From Phototrophicus methaneseepsis (lineage in GTDB: Bacteria; Chloroflexota; Anaerolineae; Aggregatilineales; Phototrophicaceae): a stretch of DNA of 64,000 nt. The stretch is from positions 4,216,001-4,280,000 of the forward strand of contig NZ_CP062983.1 of assembly GCF_015500095.1 (NCBI RefSeq), written 5' to 3'. The notes below the pieces were generated by a model. The model did no database searches, was not told the origin of the DNA, and saw nothing but the letters and a program-made list of their open reading frames with translations. The first letter of the stretch is position 1, and every line of letters begins with the position of its first letter. Shown one piece after another: positions 1-8,743 of this stretch. The position numbers were made by a program, and so were the translations under genes.

Positions 1-1
1 G

Positions 2-997
2 CGGCAAAAACTCTCTATGATCCTGGGTGGCATCGTCGACAGCGTGGTGGTGGTCGATATTGATCAGCGAATCGTCCTAATTAACCAATCGGCAATACGA
101 GCCCTTGGTTTGCTCATAGAGCGAGAATTAATCGGCCAAAAAGTTTCCGATATTCTCAGCCATTCTGGTTTTCTGCGCTTGTACCATACGGCCCTAGAGC
201 GTAATGAGCAGGTCAAGCAAGAGCTTGAGTTGCCAAATGGCCGCATCTACCACGCCGTCGTAGACGAGCATCCGAGCATCGGCCATATTATCGTGATGCA
301 AGATGTGACGCACTATAAAGAAACTGAGCAGCTCAAAAACGAACTCGTCGCTACGGTCTCTCATGACCTCAAGCAACCACTCAGCGTCATGCGTGGTTAC
401 CTGGACTTACTCCAAATGGCAAACACCTTCGACGAGAGCTCTCAGCGATATGTGAATCAACTCTTTACAGCGTTTCATCATATGCGCCATCTCATTGATG
501 ACATTCTCGACCTGGCCCGTATAGAGGCGGGCATCGAATTAGAGATGGCACCTGTGGAACTCAACACCATTTTGATACAGGCTGTTGTCTCGAACCGCCC
601 CACTGCTGAAAATAAGAGCATCGAACTGATCACTGATTTACCCCATCTCCCGCCCATACAAGCTGATGAAGGGCGCATCCGCCAGATCTTCAATAATCTG
701 ATTAGCAACGCTGTGAAGTACACGCCACCCGAAGGCTGGGTCAAAGTCTATGCGGAGATCAAAGCGGGTCAGATTCGTATCTTCATACAAGATAATGGGC
801 TTGGGATTAGCCCTGAAGACCAGGCACATATCTTCGAGCGCTTCTATCGCGTTAGACGACCGGAAACCGACAGCATCGAGGGAACAGGACTGGGTTTAGC
901 TATTGTCCGGTCCCTGGTAGAAGCACATAAAGGTGAAATCACCGTAACCAGCCGCCTCGGCGAAGGCTCCACATTCCGCGTGATACTGCCTATGTAA
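2..997 (+). CDS. Sensor histidine kinase (PAS-HisKA-HATPase), 5' partial
   Basis: Cytoplasmic part of a two-component sensor kinase. The frame is open to the left window edge, and the first ATG (17) falls inside a PAS-like domain, so the true start is upstream and the protein is truncated here. Numbering from that ATG, a PAS-like fold covers about residues 1-105. The HisKA H-box reads SHDLKQPLSVMRGY with the phospho-acceptor His near 116. The ATPase domain shows an N-box (NNLISNAVKYT), G1 (DNGLGI), F-box (FERFYR) and G2 (GTGLGLAIV), so all catalytic boxes are intact. No receiver domain follows. The signal and the partner regulator cannot be told from this window. Confidence 0.93.
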   Translation, partial: RQKLSMILGGIVDSVVVVDIDQRIVLINQSAIRALGLLIERELIGQKVSDILSHSGFLRLYHTALERNEQVKQELELPNGRIYHAVVDEHPSIGHIIVMQDVTHYKETEQLKNELVATVSHDLKQPLSVMRGYLDLLQMANTFDESSQRYVNQLFTAFHHMRHLIDDILDLARIEAGIELEMAPVELNTILIQAVVSNRPTAENKSIELITDLPHLPPIQADEGRIRQIFNNLISNAVKYTPPEGWVKVYAEIKAGQIRIFIQDNGLGISPEDQAHIFERFYRVRRPETDSIEGTGLGLAIVRSLVEAHKGEITVTSRLGEGSTFRVILPM

Positions 998-1007
998 TTT
1001 CAGACGA

Positions 1008-1036
1008 AAAAGGCCCTGCATAATGCAGGGCCTTTT
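1008..1036. terminator. Bidirectional intrinsic terminator
   Basis: A perfect 13-bp stem (1008-1020 with 1024-1036) closes a 3-nt loop. It has an A-run on one side and a T-run on the other, so it can stop transcription from both converging genes: the kinase ending at 997 and the permease ending at 1060. Confidence 0.9.
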
Positions 1037-1059
1037 GATATTAGATATTGCAGTACACT

Positions 1060-3543
1060 CTATAAGGGAGTGTTCTCGTCGTTGCCATTATCAGGCACAT
1101 CAGGCGACGACGGTGTCTCCGGGTCATCTTCCTCATCAGGCGCATGAGAGTGAATATGTATCGTACGAACATCCTTATGATCATCGCCAACGGTCACCAT
1201 CATATCAATATCAATATCCGGCGGTACAAGGCCAAAGTCCTGTAACACCCAGATTGTCGTAATGCGATCACTGAGGTTCGGCCACTGGTCTTTCGCCCAA
1301 CGATAGCGCTCTCGGCAGAACTGCCAGACTGCCTCCGGGATCTTCTCCCAGCGATAGGTTTGGTATTCTTCCCAGATTTGGTCATGGTCTGTCTTGGGGA
1401 ACAGAACATCGAGCATGGCTTGTTGCACAGTGGCTTCGTGACGACCTGTGTCCAAATTGACCCAATTTTTATGGTATTTATCAATGAATGTGAAAATACC
1501 GTAGTGGGAATAGTGCTCAATCGTGCTGAGGACCTCATCTCGCTGATCATAGGCATGCTGATAAATCTCTTCCAGATCAATACTGGGTTCTTCAACATGG
1601 TCATGGTCATGATCGTGGTCATGATGATGAAATAGTGACGGCGGGATAGCATAAGTATAGCTCACAAGGCGAATGAGTCGCTCTGGCTCAACATTGAATT
1701 TAACCAGTTCCCCGGCTTCAATCATCTCGCTGATTGCATTGGCAATGCCTCGCTGGCGGGCTTCATCGTAAGCACGCTGAACACCGCTGGCATAATGAGG
1801 CCGTAAAACGCCGGATCTGACAGGCGGCATACTCCGTTTGAGGGGTTCTCTGCGCAAACCACCATTCGCAATGAAAAGCTGCAACAGCGTCAGCACAGCG
1901 CCTGCAACGACGATGAGCAACAGCGCGTCGGTCTTCTGAGTGATGAGCACAATCCCCATGAAATAGCTGGCGATCATGCCGCGTAATCCGGCAAACTTCA
2001 GCGAGCGCGCTTCTGCAGAGCCGGGTTCAATGCCACGCTCAATCATCACTTCTTCACGGACGAAGAACACGGTCGTGCTCGTGATGATAAACGCACTGAC
2101 GAAACCGAACGCGTAGTAAGATTCTACAATGACCACTTCCCTGATGATGGGAATCAGGACAGCAGCAATCCCCCAGATCACAGCGATACCAATACGGTCA
2201 TCATTGAAGAAGCTCGGCAGGCGACCTAACCTTGCCGCATTGGCCGCGACGGCAGCACCGCCGACATAGCCACCACCCTGTGCAAGTAACAAAATAATCG
2301 CCAACAAAACGCCAGCAACTGTCAAGAAGCCTGTTCCTGTTGAACCAGATGCATTGCTCAGGGCACGTGCAAAGGCAATATCGTAAGCGATCTCATCAAT
2401 GAGTTCTTCTTCTGATAGGCCCTCCAAATCATCCGCAACGTGATCCTCAGCACGCTCTAGCGTACTCTGGGCCATCTCTGCGGACATATTCGCCACGCGG
2501 TTTGTCGCAGCAGACCGATCTTGATCCGTAACCACAATATCTTCAGGGTCAAGCCCGGTACCAAAGGTCTGCGCCGCCACAATTTCATATTCAATCAGCA
2601 GCGTGCTATATCCTTCTGTCGAAGGAATGTTCCAACGCTGTGCCGCTAACAACTGGAAGACACCCGTCCCGATTAAGAAGACAGCCGCAAGCGTCAGTGC
2701 CGTGTTGATCACTTTCCACTTCGGCTTAGCAGCATGCTTACCACTGGCAGGGATCACTTCATAGCCAGAGAAGCCCAGCATCGCACTACTCATACTGCGG
2801 AAAAATAGCTGGAAGACAACTGTCGGCCCCAGCGCGCTCAGGTCCTGTTGAGCGCGCACAACATGCTCAACGACGCCTGCGCCTTCCAGACGGTTGACAA
2901 TCCCATTCGTCAAAAAGGCCCATTCCGGGTTGCCAAGCGCAGCAGCACTTACGATGCTGAGCGCGAAAATCGTAAAGATGGTGAAGGCACCACCACCGAG
3001 GAGGAACAAGGGCACAGCACGCTTAGGCCCAAGCGCCACAAGGATCACCATGATGAAAAACGCATAGATTTCCGCAAGGACAATGCGGTAAGCCGCAAAT
3101 TCCGGGAAGATGAGCATCGTGACATCAGCCGCTGAAATCGAGCTAATGATGATTGTCAGCACAGCATCGAGAAAGAAAAGGCTCGTCCCGATCCAGGACA
3201 GCCAGCGCATACGCGGCGGACCAATCGCCTCCACAAGGGGGCCACTACCGCCGGCGTTAGGCCGCAAATAAGCCCCAGCCTTATAAGCAGGCACAATGCC
3301 AAAAAACAGGAAAATCGATAAAACGATAAAGGAGGCTATCGCAATCTCATGATAGCCATTTGCCCCATGGATTGCTAACAACGTTTGATAAGCAGCTACA
3401 CTGAAGGCGTCAGCAGCGATCTCAAAGATCAGCGCTAATACGCCTAACCCAGTGCCCCCCAATGCCAGGCCTTCAAACATCAAACGTTTGAGTTTGCTGT
3501 CAGCCTCAGCCCGCTCGACGGGATTGATATAGCTTTTGAACAT
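1060..3543 (-). CDS. APC-type amino acid permease-like protein with a His/Asp-rich cytosolic segment
   Basis: Predicted polytopic membrane protein of 827 aa, much longer than the usual 450-550 aa of amino acid-polyamine-organocation permeases. The first ~600 residues contain about a dozen hydrophobic segments and resemble APC transporters, but no substrate signature is recognisable. A long acidic hydrophilic insertion (about residues 330-420) interrupts the membrane region. The C-terminal ~230 residues are soluble. Near residues 637-650 lies an alternating His/Asp stretch (HHHDHDHDHDH) encoded by near-tandem 6-bp units, which looks like a metal-binding loop. An AAAGG Shine-Dalgarno lies 10 nt before the ATG. 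The substrate could be an amino acid or a metal complex; the sequence does not decide. Confidence 0.75.
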   Translation of the reverse strand: MFKSYINPVERAEADSKLKRLMFEGLALGGTGLGVLALIFEIAADAFSVAAYQTLLAIHGANGYHEIAIASFIVLSIFLFFGIVPAYKAGAYLRPNAGGSGPLVEAIGPPRMRWLSWIGTSLFFLDAVLTIIISSISAADVTMLIFPEFAAYRIVLAEIYAFFIMVILVALGPKRAVPLFLLGGGAFTIFTIFALSIVSAAALGNPEWAFLTNGIVNRLEGAGVVEHVVRAQQDLSALGPTVVFQLFFRSMSSAMLGFSGYEVIPASGKHAAKPKWKVINTALTLAAVFLIGTGVFQLLAAQRWNIPSTEGYSTLLIEYEIVAAQTFGTGLDPEDIVVTDQDRSAATNRVANMSAEMAQSTLERAEDHVADDLEGLSEEELIDEIAYDIAFARALSNASGSTGTGFLTVAGVLLAIILLLAQGGGYVGGAAVAANAARLGRLPSFFNDDRIGIAVIWGIAAVLIPIIREVVIVESYYAFGFVSAFIITSTTVFFVREEVMIERGIEPGSAEARSLKFAGLRGMIASYFMGIVLITQKTDALLLIVVAGAVLTLLQLFIANGGLRREPLKRSMPPVRSGVLRPHYASGVQRAYDEARQRGIANAISEMIEAGELVKFNVEPERLIRLVSYTYAIPPSLFHHHDHDHDHDHVEEPSIDLEEIYQHAYDQRDEVLSTIEHYSHYGIFTFIDKYHKNWVNLDTGRHEATVQQAMLDVLFPKTDHDQIWEEYQTYRWEKIPEAVWQFCRERYRWAKDQWPNLSDRITTIWVLQDFGLVPPDIDIDMMVTVGDDHKDVRTIHIHSHAPDEEDDPETPSSPDVPDNGNDENTPL

Positions 3544-3619
3544 GTTTCAGTAGCCTTTGCCCGATGTGTGTGATGGTCATTTTCAGGCCGCACAGGTCGT
3601 TTTGGCCGCCATAACAATT

Positions 3620-3646
3620 AAAAAAAGCACCCGATAGATAGTGCTT
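3620..3646 (-). terminator. Terminator-like hairpin at the 5' end of the permease transcript
   Basis: On the minus strand a 6-bp stem (AAGCAC/GTGCTT, loop of 10) is followed directly by a run of T. It begins at about the predicted start point of the adjacent promoter. It could be an early attenuator or a stabilising 5' hairpin. The stem is short, so its function is uncertain. Confidence 0.45.
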
Positions 3647-3653
3647 GGCAATT

Positions 3654-3682
3654 ACTATACACTGACTTTATCGCTTGTTCAA
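3654..3682 (-). promoter_or_regulatory. Sigma70-type promoter for the permease gene
   Basis: Minus strand: -35 TTGAAC (3682-3677), exactly 17 bp, -10 TATAGT (3659-3654). The predicted start is near 3647, leaving a leader of about 100 nt before the ATG at 3543. This is one of the best consensus matches I see in the window. Confidence 0.65.
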
Positions 3683-3896
3683 TAAAAATCGCTCGGAGTC
3701 AATGCACCCTCCTTGCCCTATAAGACCTCTCTTTAACACTTAATTGGCAGAACCTTGCAGAATGTACAGCCCTGGGTATGATCGAAATGTTAATCAAACA
3801 CCTATGAAACTTCGACTCATACCGCCGAGATGTTCATGCTAAAGTACACAAATGATTTGATTAATGAATGATCCACATGCCCTATAAAGGCGATTC
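3683..3896. other. Intergenic stretch between divergent genes, no gene seen
   Basis: Together with the promoter region above, this forms a 353-bp gap between the divergent permease and crotonase genes. It is AT-rich with short direct and inverted words and no credible ORF. A TATAAA at about 3881 lies just ahead of the crotonase start codon, but no well-spaced -35 accompanies it. Confidence 0.5.
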
Positions 3897-4694
3897 ATGA
3901 AGAATCTTCTCGATAATCCACAAACACTGCTCATTGATATCCAGGGCTATGTCGCCTATATCACACTACACCGCCCCCAGGCCAAAAACGCCATGAATTA
4001 CGCCATGATCGGTGAGTTGTTTGATGTGTTTACAGCCCTTAAAAGCAGGCCGGAAATCCGAGCAGTGGTCCTCAGCGGCGCAGAAGGCACATTTTGCGCC
4101 GGGGGTGATATTAAAGAGATGCGCACATCCCCTGTACCAGCCAGCGAAAGCGCCTGTAACCTGGATGCTATGTTGCAAGCTGTTAACGAAGCCCCGCAGA
4201 TCGTGATTGCAAAAATCGAGGGTGCGGCCCTTGGGGGTGGCCTAGGGTTGGTTTGTGTATCGGATGTCGCAATCAGCAGCGAAACAGCGCTATTTGGCTT
4301 GCCGGAAGTCCGGCTAGGGATAGCACCTTCTTTCATCTCGCCTTATGTGCTGGCGCGTATAGGCCTCACCCGCTCGCGCGAGTTGATGTTAACGGGGCGG
4401 CGCTTTAAGGGTGCGGAAGCGCTCAATTATGGTCTCGTGCATCAATGCTGCCCAGCCGATGAACTCGACAATGCGGTCGCTGCTGTGCTAGCAGATATTC
4501 AACAATGCGCGCCCGGAGCCATCGCCGCAATAAAAGCCCTCATCTTTGAAGTAGCCGATAAGCCCCCAGAGGTGACGCTTGCGTATCGGGCTGATTTACT
4601 CAATGCCCTGCGCGCCGGGGAAGAAGCCCAGGAAGGTATGCAATCCTTCTCCCAGAAGCGCCCGCCAAAGTGGTCCCTAAAGGACGAGAGCTGA
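3897..4694 (+). CDS. Enoyl-CoA hydratase/isomerase (crotonase) family protein
   Basis: Crotonase-fold enzyme of 265 aa, the usual size, expected to hydrate or isomerise an acyl-CoA in the cytoplasm. The oxyanion-hole motifs are present: AGGDIKEM (about residues 68-75) and GAALGGGLGL (109-118). The second catalytic Glu is retained in GLPEVRLG (E137). The first one (Glu144 of the rat enzyme) is replaced by Gly in the GGGLGLVCVSD segment. A single-Glu active site with the sequence GLPEVRLGIAPSFISPYV resembles methylglutaconyl-CoA hydratase (LiuC/AtuE-like) proteins; that assignment is inference. No other liu genes are adjacent. A weak AAGGCG precedes the ATG. Confidence 0.88.
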   Translation: MKNLLDNPQTLLIDIQGYVAYITLHRPQAKNAMNYAMIGELFDVFTALKSRPEIRAVVLSGAEGTFCAGGDIKEMRTSPVPASESACNLDAMLQAVNEAPQIVIAKIEGAALGGGLGLVCVSDVAISSETALFGLPEVRLGIAPSFISPYVLARIGLTRSRELMLTGRRFKGAEALNYGLVHQCCPADELDNAVAAVLADIQQCAPGAIAAIKALIFEVADKPPEVTLAYRADLLNALRAGEEAQEGMQSFSQKRPPKWSLKDES

Positions 4695-4758
4695 GGCTCT
4701 CGAAAAAAAGCCACAACATGCAGTAAAATAGCCTTGTTGTTAGCAAAGGGGAAATCCG

Positions 4759-5067
4759 ATGCCTACTTATGCCTATCGCTGTCTCGAATGTGGTACAGAG
4801 TTCGAAGCCACACATTCTATTAATGATGAGCCGCCGGAATGCCCATATTGCGAATCGGAAGATGTCGAACGCCGGATTACGCAAGCACCCACAATTGCGC
4901 AGGGCATGCTCACCCATGCGGGCGATGGTCGTAAAGCCACAAAAGAAGAACTTCAGGCCAAATGGCAGGAAGAAACGCCGAAGCTGCGTAAACAACTACG
5001 CGATAAACTTGGCGAAGATGCTGTAAAAGATTTACCCAGCCTCAACTTTGGGAGCGACGATGACTGA
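4759..5067 (+). CDS. FmdB-type zinc ribbon protein
   Basis: Small protein of 102 aa whose N-terminus is the FmdB/putative-regulatory zinc ribbon: a YRC-x2-C pair at about residues 8-11 and a second C-x2-C pair at about 28-31, which would bind one zinc. The C-terminal half is charged and probably helical. AAAGGGG is well placed before the ATG. The last 8 nt overlap the next methyltransferase gene, so the two are probably co-translated. The family's role is poorly defined. Confidence 0.88.
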   Translation: MPTYAYRCLECGTEFEATHSINDEPPECPYCESEDVERRITQAPTIAQGMLTHAGDGRKATKEELQAKWQEETPKLRKQLRDKLGEDAVKDLPSLNFGSDDD

Positions 5068-5839
5068 ATCGGTTAACTTTGATCGTGCCAGCGACTTTTA
5101 TGACGCGACACGGGCTTTCCCAGATTCTGTTATTGAGAAAATTGGGCCTTTTCTATCGGAATGTGCCGATTTTAAAGGCGATGAGGTTGTGCTGGAGGTG
5201 GGCATCGGCACAGGGCGTATTGCCCTGCCGTTAGCACCCCACGTCAGCCACATTTATGGCGCGGATATCAGCGCAGGCATGCTGAAGAAGTTGCTGCAAA
5301 AAAGAGGTGACGCTGCTGTATATCCGGCCATGAGCGATGCCCATGACCTACCCTACCCCTCACACAGCTTTGACGCCTGCGTCGTCACGCATGTCTTCCA
5401 CCTGGTGGCGAACCCACAGCGCGTCCTGGCGGAAATTGGCCGCACCCTAAAATCAGACGGTCTCCTGCTGCACACCTTCACAAAGCACTCTAAAGACCCG
5501 GATATGGAAGTCATCAATGAAGCATGGCGCAGCCACAGCGTCCCGACAGAGCGCCCCGTTAGCTGGGCGAATGTGACGGACATGTTCCCACAAGAAGGCT
5601 GGGAAAAAGTCGGTGAATATAAGCTGAACTATGAATATGAAACCTGCCCGCAGGAATATCTGGATAGGGTCGCCAAAAGACAGTGGTCTTCAACATGGCA
5701 TATGAGTGATGACGAACTGGCGGCAGGTGTTGCGGCGATCAATGCAGCGATTGATACGCACTTCGGCGGTGATGCCAATTATAAAGTGACGACAAACGAG
5801 GCTTACCAGGTCCACGTCTATAAGCCACCACGTCCATAA
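5060..5839 (+). CDS. Class I SAM-dependent methyltransferase
   Basis: Rossmann-fold methyltransferase (Methyltransf_11-like) of 259 aa. Motif I is VLEVGIGTGRIALPL, followed by an acidic residue ending strand 2 (YGADIS), then DAHDLPYPSHSFDAC as motif II/III. I chose the ATG at 5060 over an upstream in-frame TTG because GGAG at 5051-5054 is correctly spaced for it and it gives the usual short overlap with the FmdB gene. The substrate is unknown. A link to the zinc ribbon protein is suggested only by the overlap. Confidence 0.88.
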   Translation: MTESVNFDRASDFYDATRAFPDSVIEKIGPFLSECADFKGDEVVLEVGIGTGRIALPLAPHVSHIYGADISAGMLKKLLQKRGDAAVYPAMSDAHDLPYPSHSFDACVVTHVFHLVANPQRVLAEIGRTLKSDGLLLHTFTKHSKDPDMEVINEAWRSHSVPTERPVSWANVTDMFPQEGWEKVGEYKLNYEYETCPQEYLDRVAKRQWSSTWHMSDDELAAGVAAINAAIDTHFGGDANYKVTTNEAYQVHVYKPPRP

Positions 5840-5974
5840 GCCGCCGCAAAGTTAATCAGCAGACAAAGCAGCGTCTAAGATTGTTTGTAACGAGACCGTC
5901 TACAAAAGAGTGTTTGTAAAGTTCAGCACGCTGTGGATACAATAGGGCCTCACATATACCGATGGTCAGGCCCT

Positions 5975-6289
5975 ATGAGCAAGCGTTACATTGTTCGTAC
6001 GATTTATCTTGCGAATTTCTACCGTCCCTCTGCGGAACTCACGCAACAGCGCCGCAAAGATGACCCTTCACCAGAGGCATTGGTGGGCGCGATGCGTCGC
6101 ACAGAAATCGCCAATCAAGCGCTCGAAGACGAACTCAACGCCTTTGCAGAAAAAGGCTATGAACTCCACAGCGTATTACATCATCCTCAAGGGCGTGAAG
6201 GGGCTTTCGACCTGCTCATAACAGGCATCTTCTCGACAGATGCACCACCAGATGATGCCGATGAAACCAACGACAGCGGGGCTTTGTGA
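5975..6289 (+). CDS. Conserved-looking small protein of unknown function
   Basis: Soluble protein of 104 aa if translation starts at ATG 5975 (CAGG upstream); a GTG at 5933 would add 14 residues. The middle (ALEDELNAFAEKGYELHSVLHH) has the shape of the DUF4177-type 'LN..G.ELHSV' fold, but I am not certain of that family. The C-terminus is Asp-rich. The TGA stop overlaps the GTG start of the next gene by 4 nt, so the two form an operon. Confidence 0.6.
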   Translation: MSKRYIVRTIYLANFYRPSAELTQQRRKDDPSPEALVGAMRRTEIANQALEDELNAFAEKGYELHSVLHHPQGREGAFDLLITGIFSTDAPPDDADETNDSGAL

Positions 6290-6552
6290 GACTCACAGGG
6301 TTTGCTGTCTTACTGTGTTGCAGCCTACCGCTGCTGTTTATGGGCCTGCTGATGCTGGGTAATCCTGAAGTGCGCGGCTTTTTCTGGGATATGCTGGATA
6401 ATATCCGGCATTGGCTGCGTCTGCCGCCCCGTAAACGCTACCCAGAGCGTGTTCTCACACTCTTTGCCATCCTCTTGCTCATCTTCAGCGCCTCCTTTGC
6501 CGTCATCGCTCTTAATGGACAAAGCGTGACGCTCTTTCTCTCAGAACCATAA
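6286..6552 (+). CDS. Small two-TM membrane protein, unknown function
   Basis: Predicted inner-membrane protein of 88 aa with one hydrophobic helix at about residues 5-25 and a second at about 58-80. A basic loop (RLPPRKRYPERV) lies between them. GTG start in a GTGA overlap with the preceding gene. I recognise no family. The overlap argues that the reading frame is real. Confidence 0.6.
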   Translation: MRLTGFAVLLCCSLPLLFMGLLMLGNPEVRGFFWDMLDNIRHWLRLPPRKRYPERVLTLFAILLLIFSASFAVIALNGQSVTLFLSEP

Positions 6553-6572
6553 CAACCAGGATAAGATCAAGA

Positions 6573-6977
6573 ATGTGGGTACTTGCAAAGTGGGAGCCAA
6601 TGGCTGTCATCAATGATCCGAGCCGCGAGCAGATCAAAATAGCGATCCATGCGCTGGATAACCAGTCGCGCATCGGCGTTTCACTATTTCGTGCATCTGG
6701 CGACGATGGCGATGAGCGCATTGTGATTGTCGGAGGAACGCGCGTTAATGTGGAATATTGGCCCGCGGGTGCTGAAATGCCGACCCACCATTTACACGAT
6801 ATGCGTACCCTGCAAACCGCTGTGTTCGACATCAACTTTGGCGAGCAAGGCAGCTTGCGATACCCGGCGAATGAGACCGTGCAAAAGATCGTGGCTATAG
6901 AAGCGGTCCTGCACTTCTACGAATATGGTAGCATCGAGGATACGCTATGGACGCGCTATCCTGATGCCCTACCCTGA
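6573..6977 (+). CDS. Hypothetical protein (134 aa)
   Basis: Soluble alpha/beta-looking protein with no recognised motif. It starts at ATG 6573, preceded by an AGGATAAG Shine-Dalgarno; an internal ATG at 6603 is the alternative. It lies 20 nt downstream of the two-TM gene in the same orientation and is probably the last gene of that three-gene unit. It converges on the pseudouridine synthase gene. Confidence 0.6.
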   Translation: MWVLAKWEPMAVINDPSREQIKIAIHALDNQSRIGVSLFRASGDDGDERIVIVGGTRVNVEYWPAGAEMPTHHLHDMRTLQTAVFDINFGEQGSLRYPANETVQKIVAIEAVLHFYEYGSIEDTLWTRYPDALP

Positions 6978-6988
6978 CGTATGAAACC

Positions 6989-7576
6989 CTAGCGTTTGAG
7001 CTTACGGATGCTGCGCTGTAATGCATCGACTTCAGTCGTGCTCAAAGGCTGCCATTGCCCTGGCTCCAACCCCACTAGCGTCATATCCCCAACAGCCCAA
7101 CGCACGAGTCGCAGCGTCGGATGGCCGACAGCGGCGGTCATACGCCGGACCTGCCGATTACGACCTTCCGTCAGCGTCAGTTCAATCCACGCTGTGGGCA
7201 CATTTTTACGATAGCGAATCGGCACAGGGCGCGGTGGCAAATCTGGCTCAGCAATCAGACGGACCTGCGCAGGCCGCGTCAGACCCCCTTTAATTTCCAC
7301 CCCCTGGCGCAACTGCGCCAACGCGGATTCATCAGGAACGCGCTCGACCTGCGCCCAGTAGGTGCGCGGATGTTCATAACGTGGCTGCGTCAGACGAGCA
7401 TTCAGTGTGCCGTCATCAGTCAGGATGAGCAACCCCTCACTATCATAATCCAGACGTCCAGCCGCATAGACACCTTCCTGGGAGATATAATCCGCCAGCG
7501 TTGCGCGGCCTTCGGCATCTGTAAATTTCGTGAGCACCTGATAGGGCTTCCAAAAGCGCAGCACAGTCACAGGCAA
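6989..7576 (-). CDS. rluE: RluE-like rRNA pseudouridine synthase
   Basis: RsuA/RluB/RluE-class pseudouridine synthase of 195 aa that modifies a uridine in rRNA. The catalytic-Asp motif [14 protein letters not shown] sits near residue 42. The GRNRQVRRM motif is present near the C-terminus. There is no N-terminal S4 domain, which matches RluE (23S rRNA U2457 in E. coli) rather than RluB or RsuA. The start codon lies 1 nt after the purK stop, so it is translationally coupled as the last gene of the purU-purK operon. The exact target uridine is inferred from the architecture. Confidence 0.88.
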   Translation of the reverse strand: MPVTVLRFWKPYQVLTKFTDAEGRATLADYISQEGVYAAGRLDYDSEGLLILTDDGTLNARLTQPRYEHPRTYWAQVERVPDESALAQLRQGVEIKGGLTRPAQVRLIAEPDLPPRPVPIRYRKNVPTAWIELTLTEGRNRQVRRMTAAVGHPTLRLVRWAVGDMTLVGLEPGQWQPLSTTEVDALQRSIRKLKR

Positions 7577-7577
7577 T

Positions 7578-8708
7578 CTATTCCTCTGTCGGCAGCAAGC
7601 GACTTAACGCCAGCCGCCCGACTTTTTCAGCACCATCGGCTTCGTAGCCCAAGGTTGTGATATGACCCAATATCCGCCCAGCATATGACGATTTGTAGCC
7701 ATAAATATGGATATGAGCGCCGCCTGTCTGCAAGCCATCTTGCAAGTTGAGTGCAGCAGTCCCCATCTGGTCAATAACATTGACGGTCGCTGTTGCCGGG
7801 GCAATCTGGTAGACATCCCCCAGGGGCCAGCCCATAACAGCCCGCACATGATTTTCAGCCTGGGATGTGATGATGCCCTCGTGCGTATAGTTCGCTACAG
7901 GATGCGGCCCATAAGCCACTTCACTCAGCATGACCAGGTTTTGTGGCAGCTCCACCATGAAGACAGACAGCACACCCATTGTCCCCATATGCTCAGCCAG
8001 GTCACGCGCCAGTTCAACGGCATGCACTGCCGTGGCTTCGTCAATGGGGGCCGGGCACATCACGGAGAAAATCTGCTCATGCTGACGGTTAACCTGTACG
8101 ACAGGATACGTGTAAATCTCACCATCAGCCGCACGCACCACAGTCACAGCCAATTCACGCACACCACTGATTGGCGCATCAACCAGCAATGGCTCTCCCT
8201 GCCAACGCGTCAGAACCGGCTCAATATCCTGTGCCCGTCTCACCCAGGCCCTGTCAAGGCCATCTGTATCTGCAAAGCGTTTTTTGAGGATCACAGGGAA
8301 CCCAAATTCCTGCGCAGCCTCTAATACATCTGTCCCAACACTCACACGATGAAAGCGCGGCAAATCATACCTCGCCTGCTGCCAGTGACGGCGCTGCTCC
8401 AAACGATCACTCAACCAACCATGGGTTGATGCATCTGGCGCCACCACTTTGCCACTTTGCATCAGATTACTGATTGTCGCTGTAGGCACACGCCCATCTA
8501 ATACCGTGATCACATCACAATTGGCCGCAAAAACACCGAGCAGCGCCTCATCGGTGTAGCTACCTACGAACGTCTGTGGCACGGCCTGGCAGGCAACGTC
8601 ATCATCTGATGTGGTGAATATCCTGACATTTAGCCCCAACTGCATAGCCGCCTGTGCGGTCAATTTTGCCAGTGGGCCACCACCCAATATCCCAATCGTT
8701 TTCGTCAT
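7578..8708 (-). CDS. purK: N5-carboxyaminoimidazole ribonucleotide synthase
   Basis: ATP-grasp enzyme of 376 aa that converts AIR, ATP and bicarbonate to N5-CAIR in de novo purine synthesis. N-terminal signature [17 protein letters not shown]. The central segment [17 protein letters not shown] carries the ATP-binding Lys. The PurK-type region reads [30 protein letters not shown], slightly divergent from the usual NExAPRPHNSGH (ASE, GPHP). No purE gene is adjacent. It sits between the ParB-like gene and rluE. Confidence 0.9.
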   Translation of the reverse strand: MTKTIGILGGGPLAKLTAQAAMQLGLNVRIFTTSDDDVACQAVPQTFVGSYTDEALLGVFAANCDVITVLDGRVPTATISNLMQSGKVVAPDASTHGWLSDRLEQRRHWQQARYDLPRFHRVSVGTDVLEAAQEFGFPVILKKRFADTDGLDRAWVRRAQDIEPVLTRWQGEPLLVDAPISGVRELAVTVVRAADGEIYTYPVVQVNRQHEQIFSVMCPAPIDEATAVHAVELARDLAEHMGTMGVLSVFMVELPQNLVMLSEVAYGPHPVANYTHEGIITSQAENHVRAVMGWPLGDVYQIAPATATVNVIDQMGTAALNLQDGLQTGGAHIHIYGYKSSYAGRILGHITTLGYEADGAEKVGRLALSRLLPTEE

Positions 8709-8743
8709 CGTTTTTCTAGATAGTCTTTCCGTTTTGCCTACCG

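Noticed and set aside
1597-1633. Short tandem repeats as a CRISPR-like array
   Set aside because: The units are about 6 bp without spacers and encode the His/Asp run in frame; no cas genes are present in the window.
1200-1652. 150-codon open frame on the minus strand within the permease gene
   Set aside because: It is an alternative frame of the permease's His-rich segment with improbable composition (Met/Ile/Thr repeats) and no Shine-Dalgarno.
4685-4702. Terminator after the crotonase gene
   Set aside because: A 7-bp hairpin exists, but it is followed by A residues on the plus strand, not T, so it is not an intrinsic terminator for that gene.
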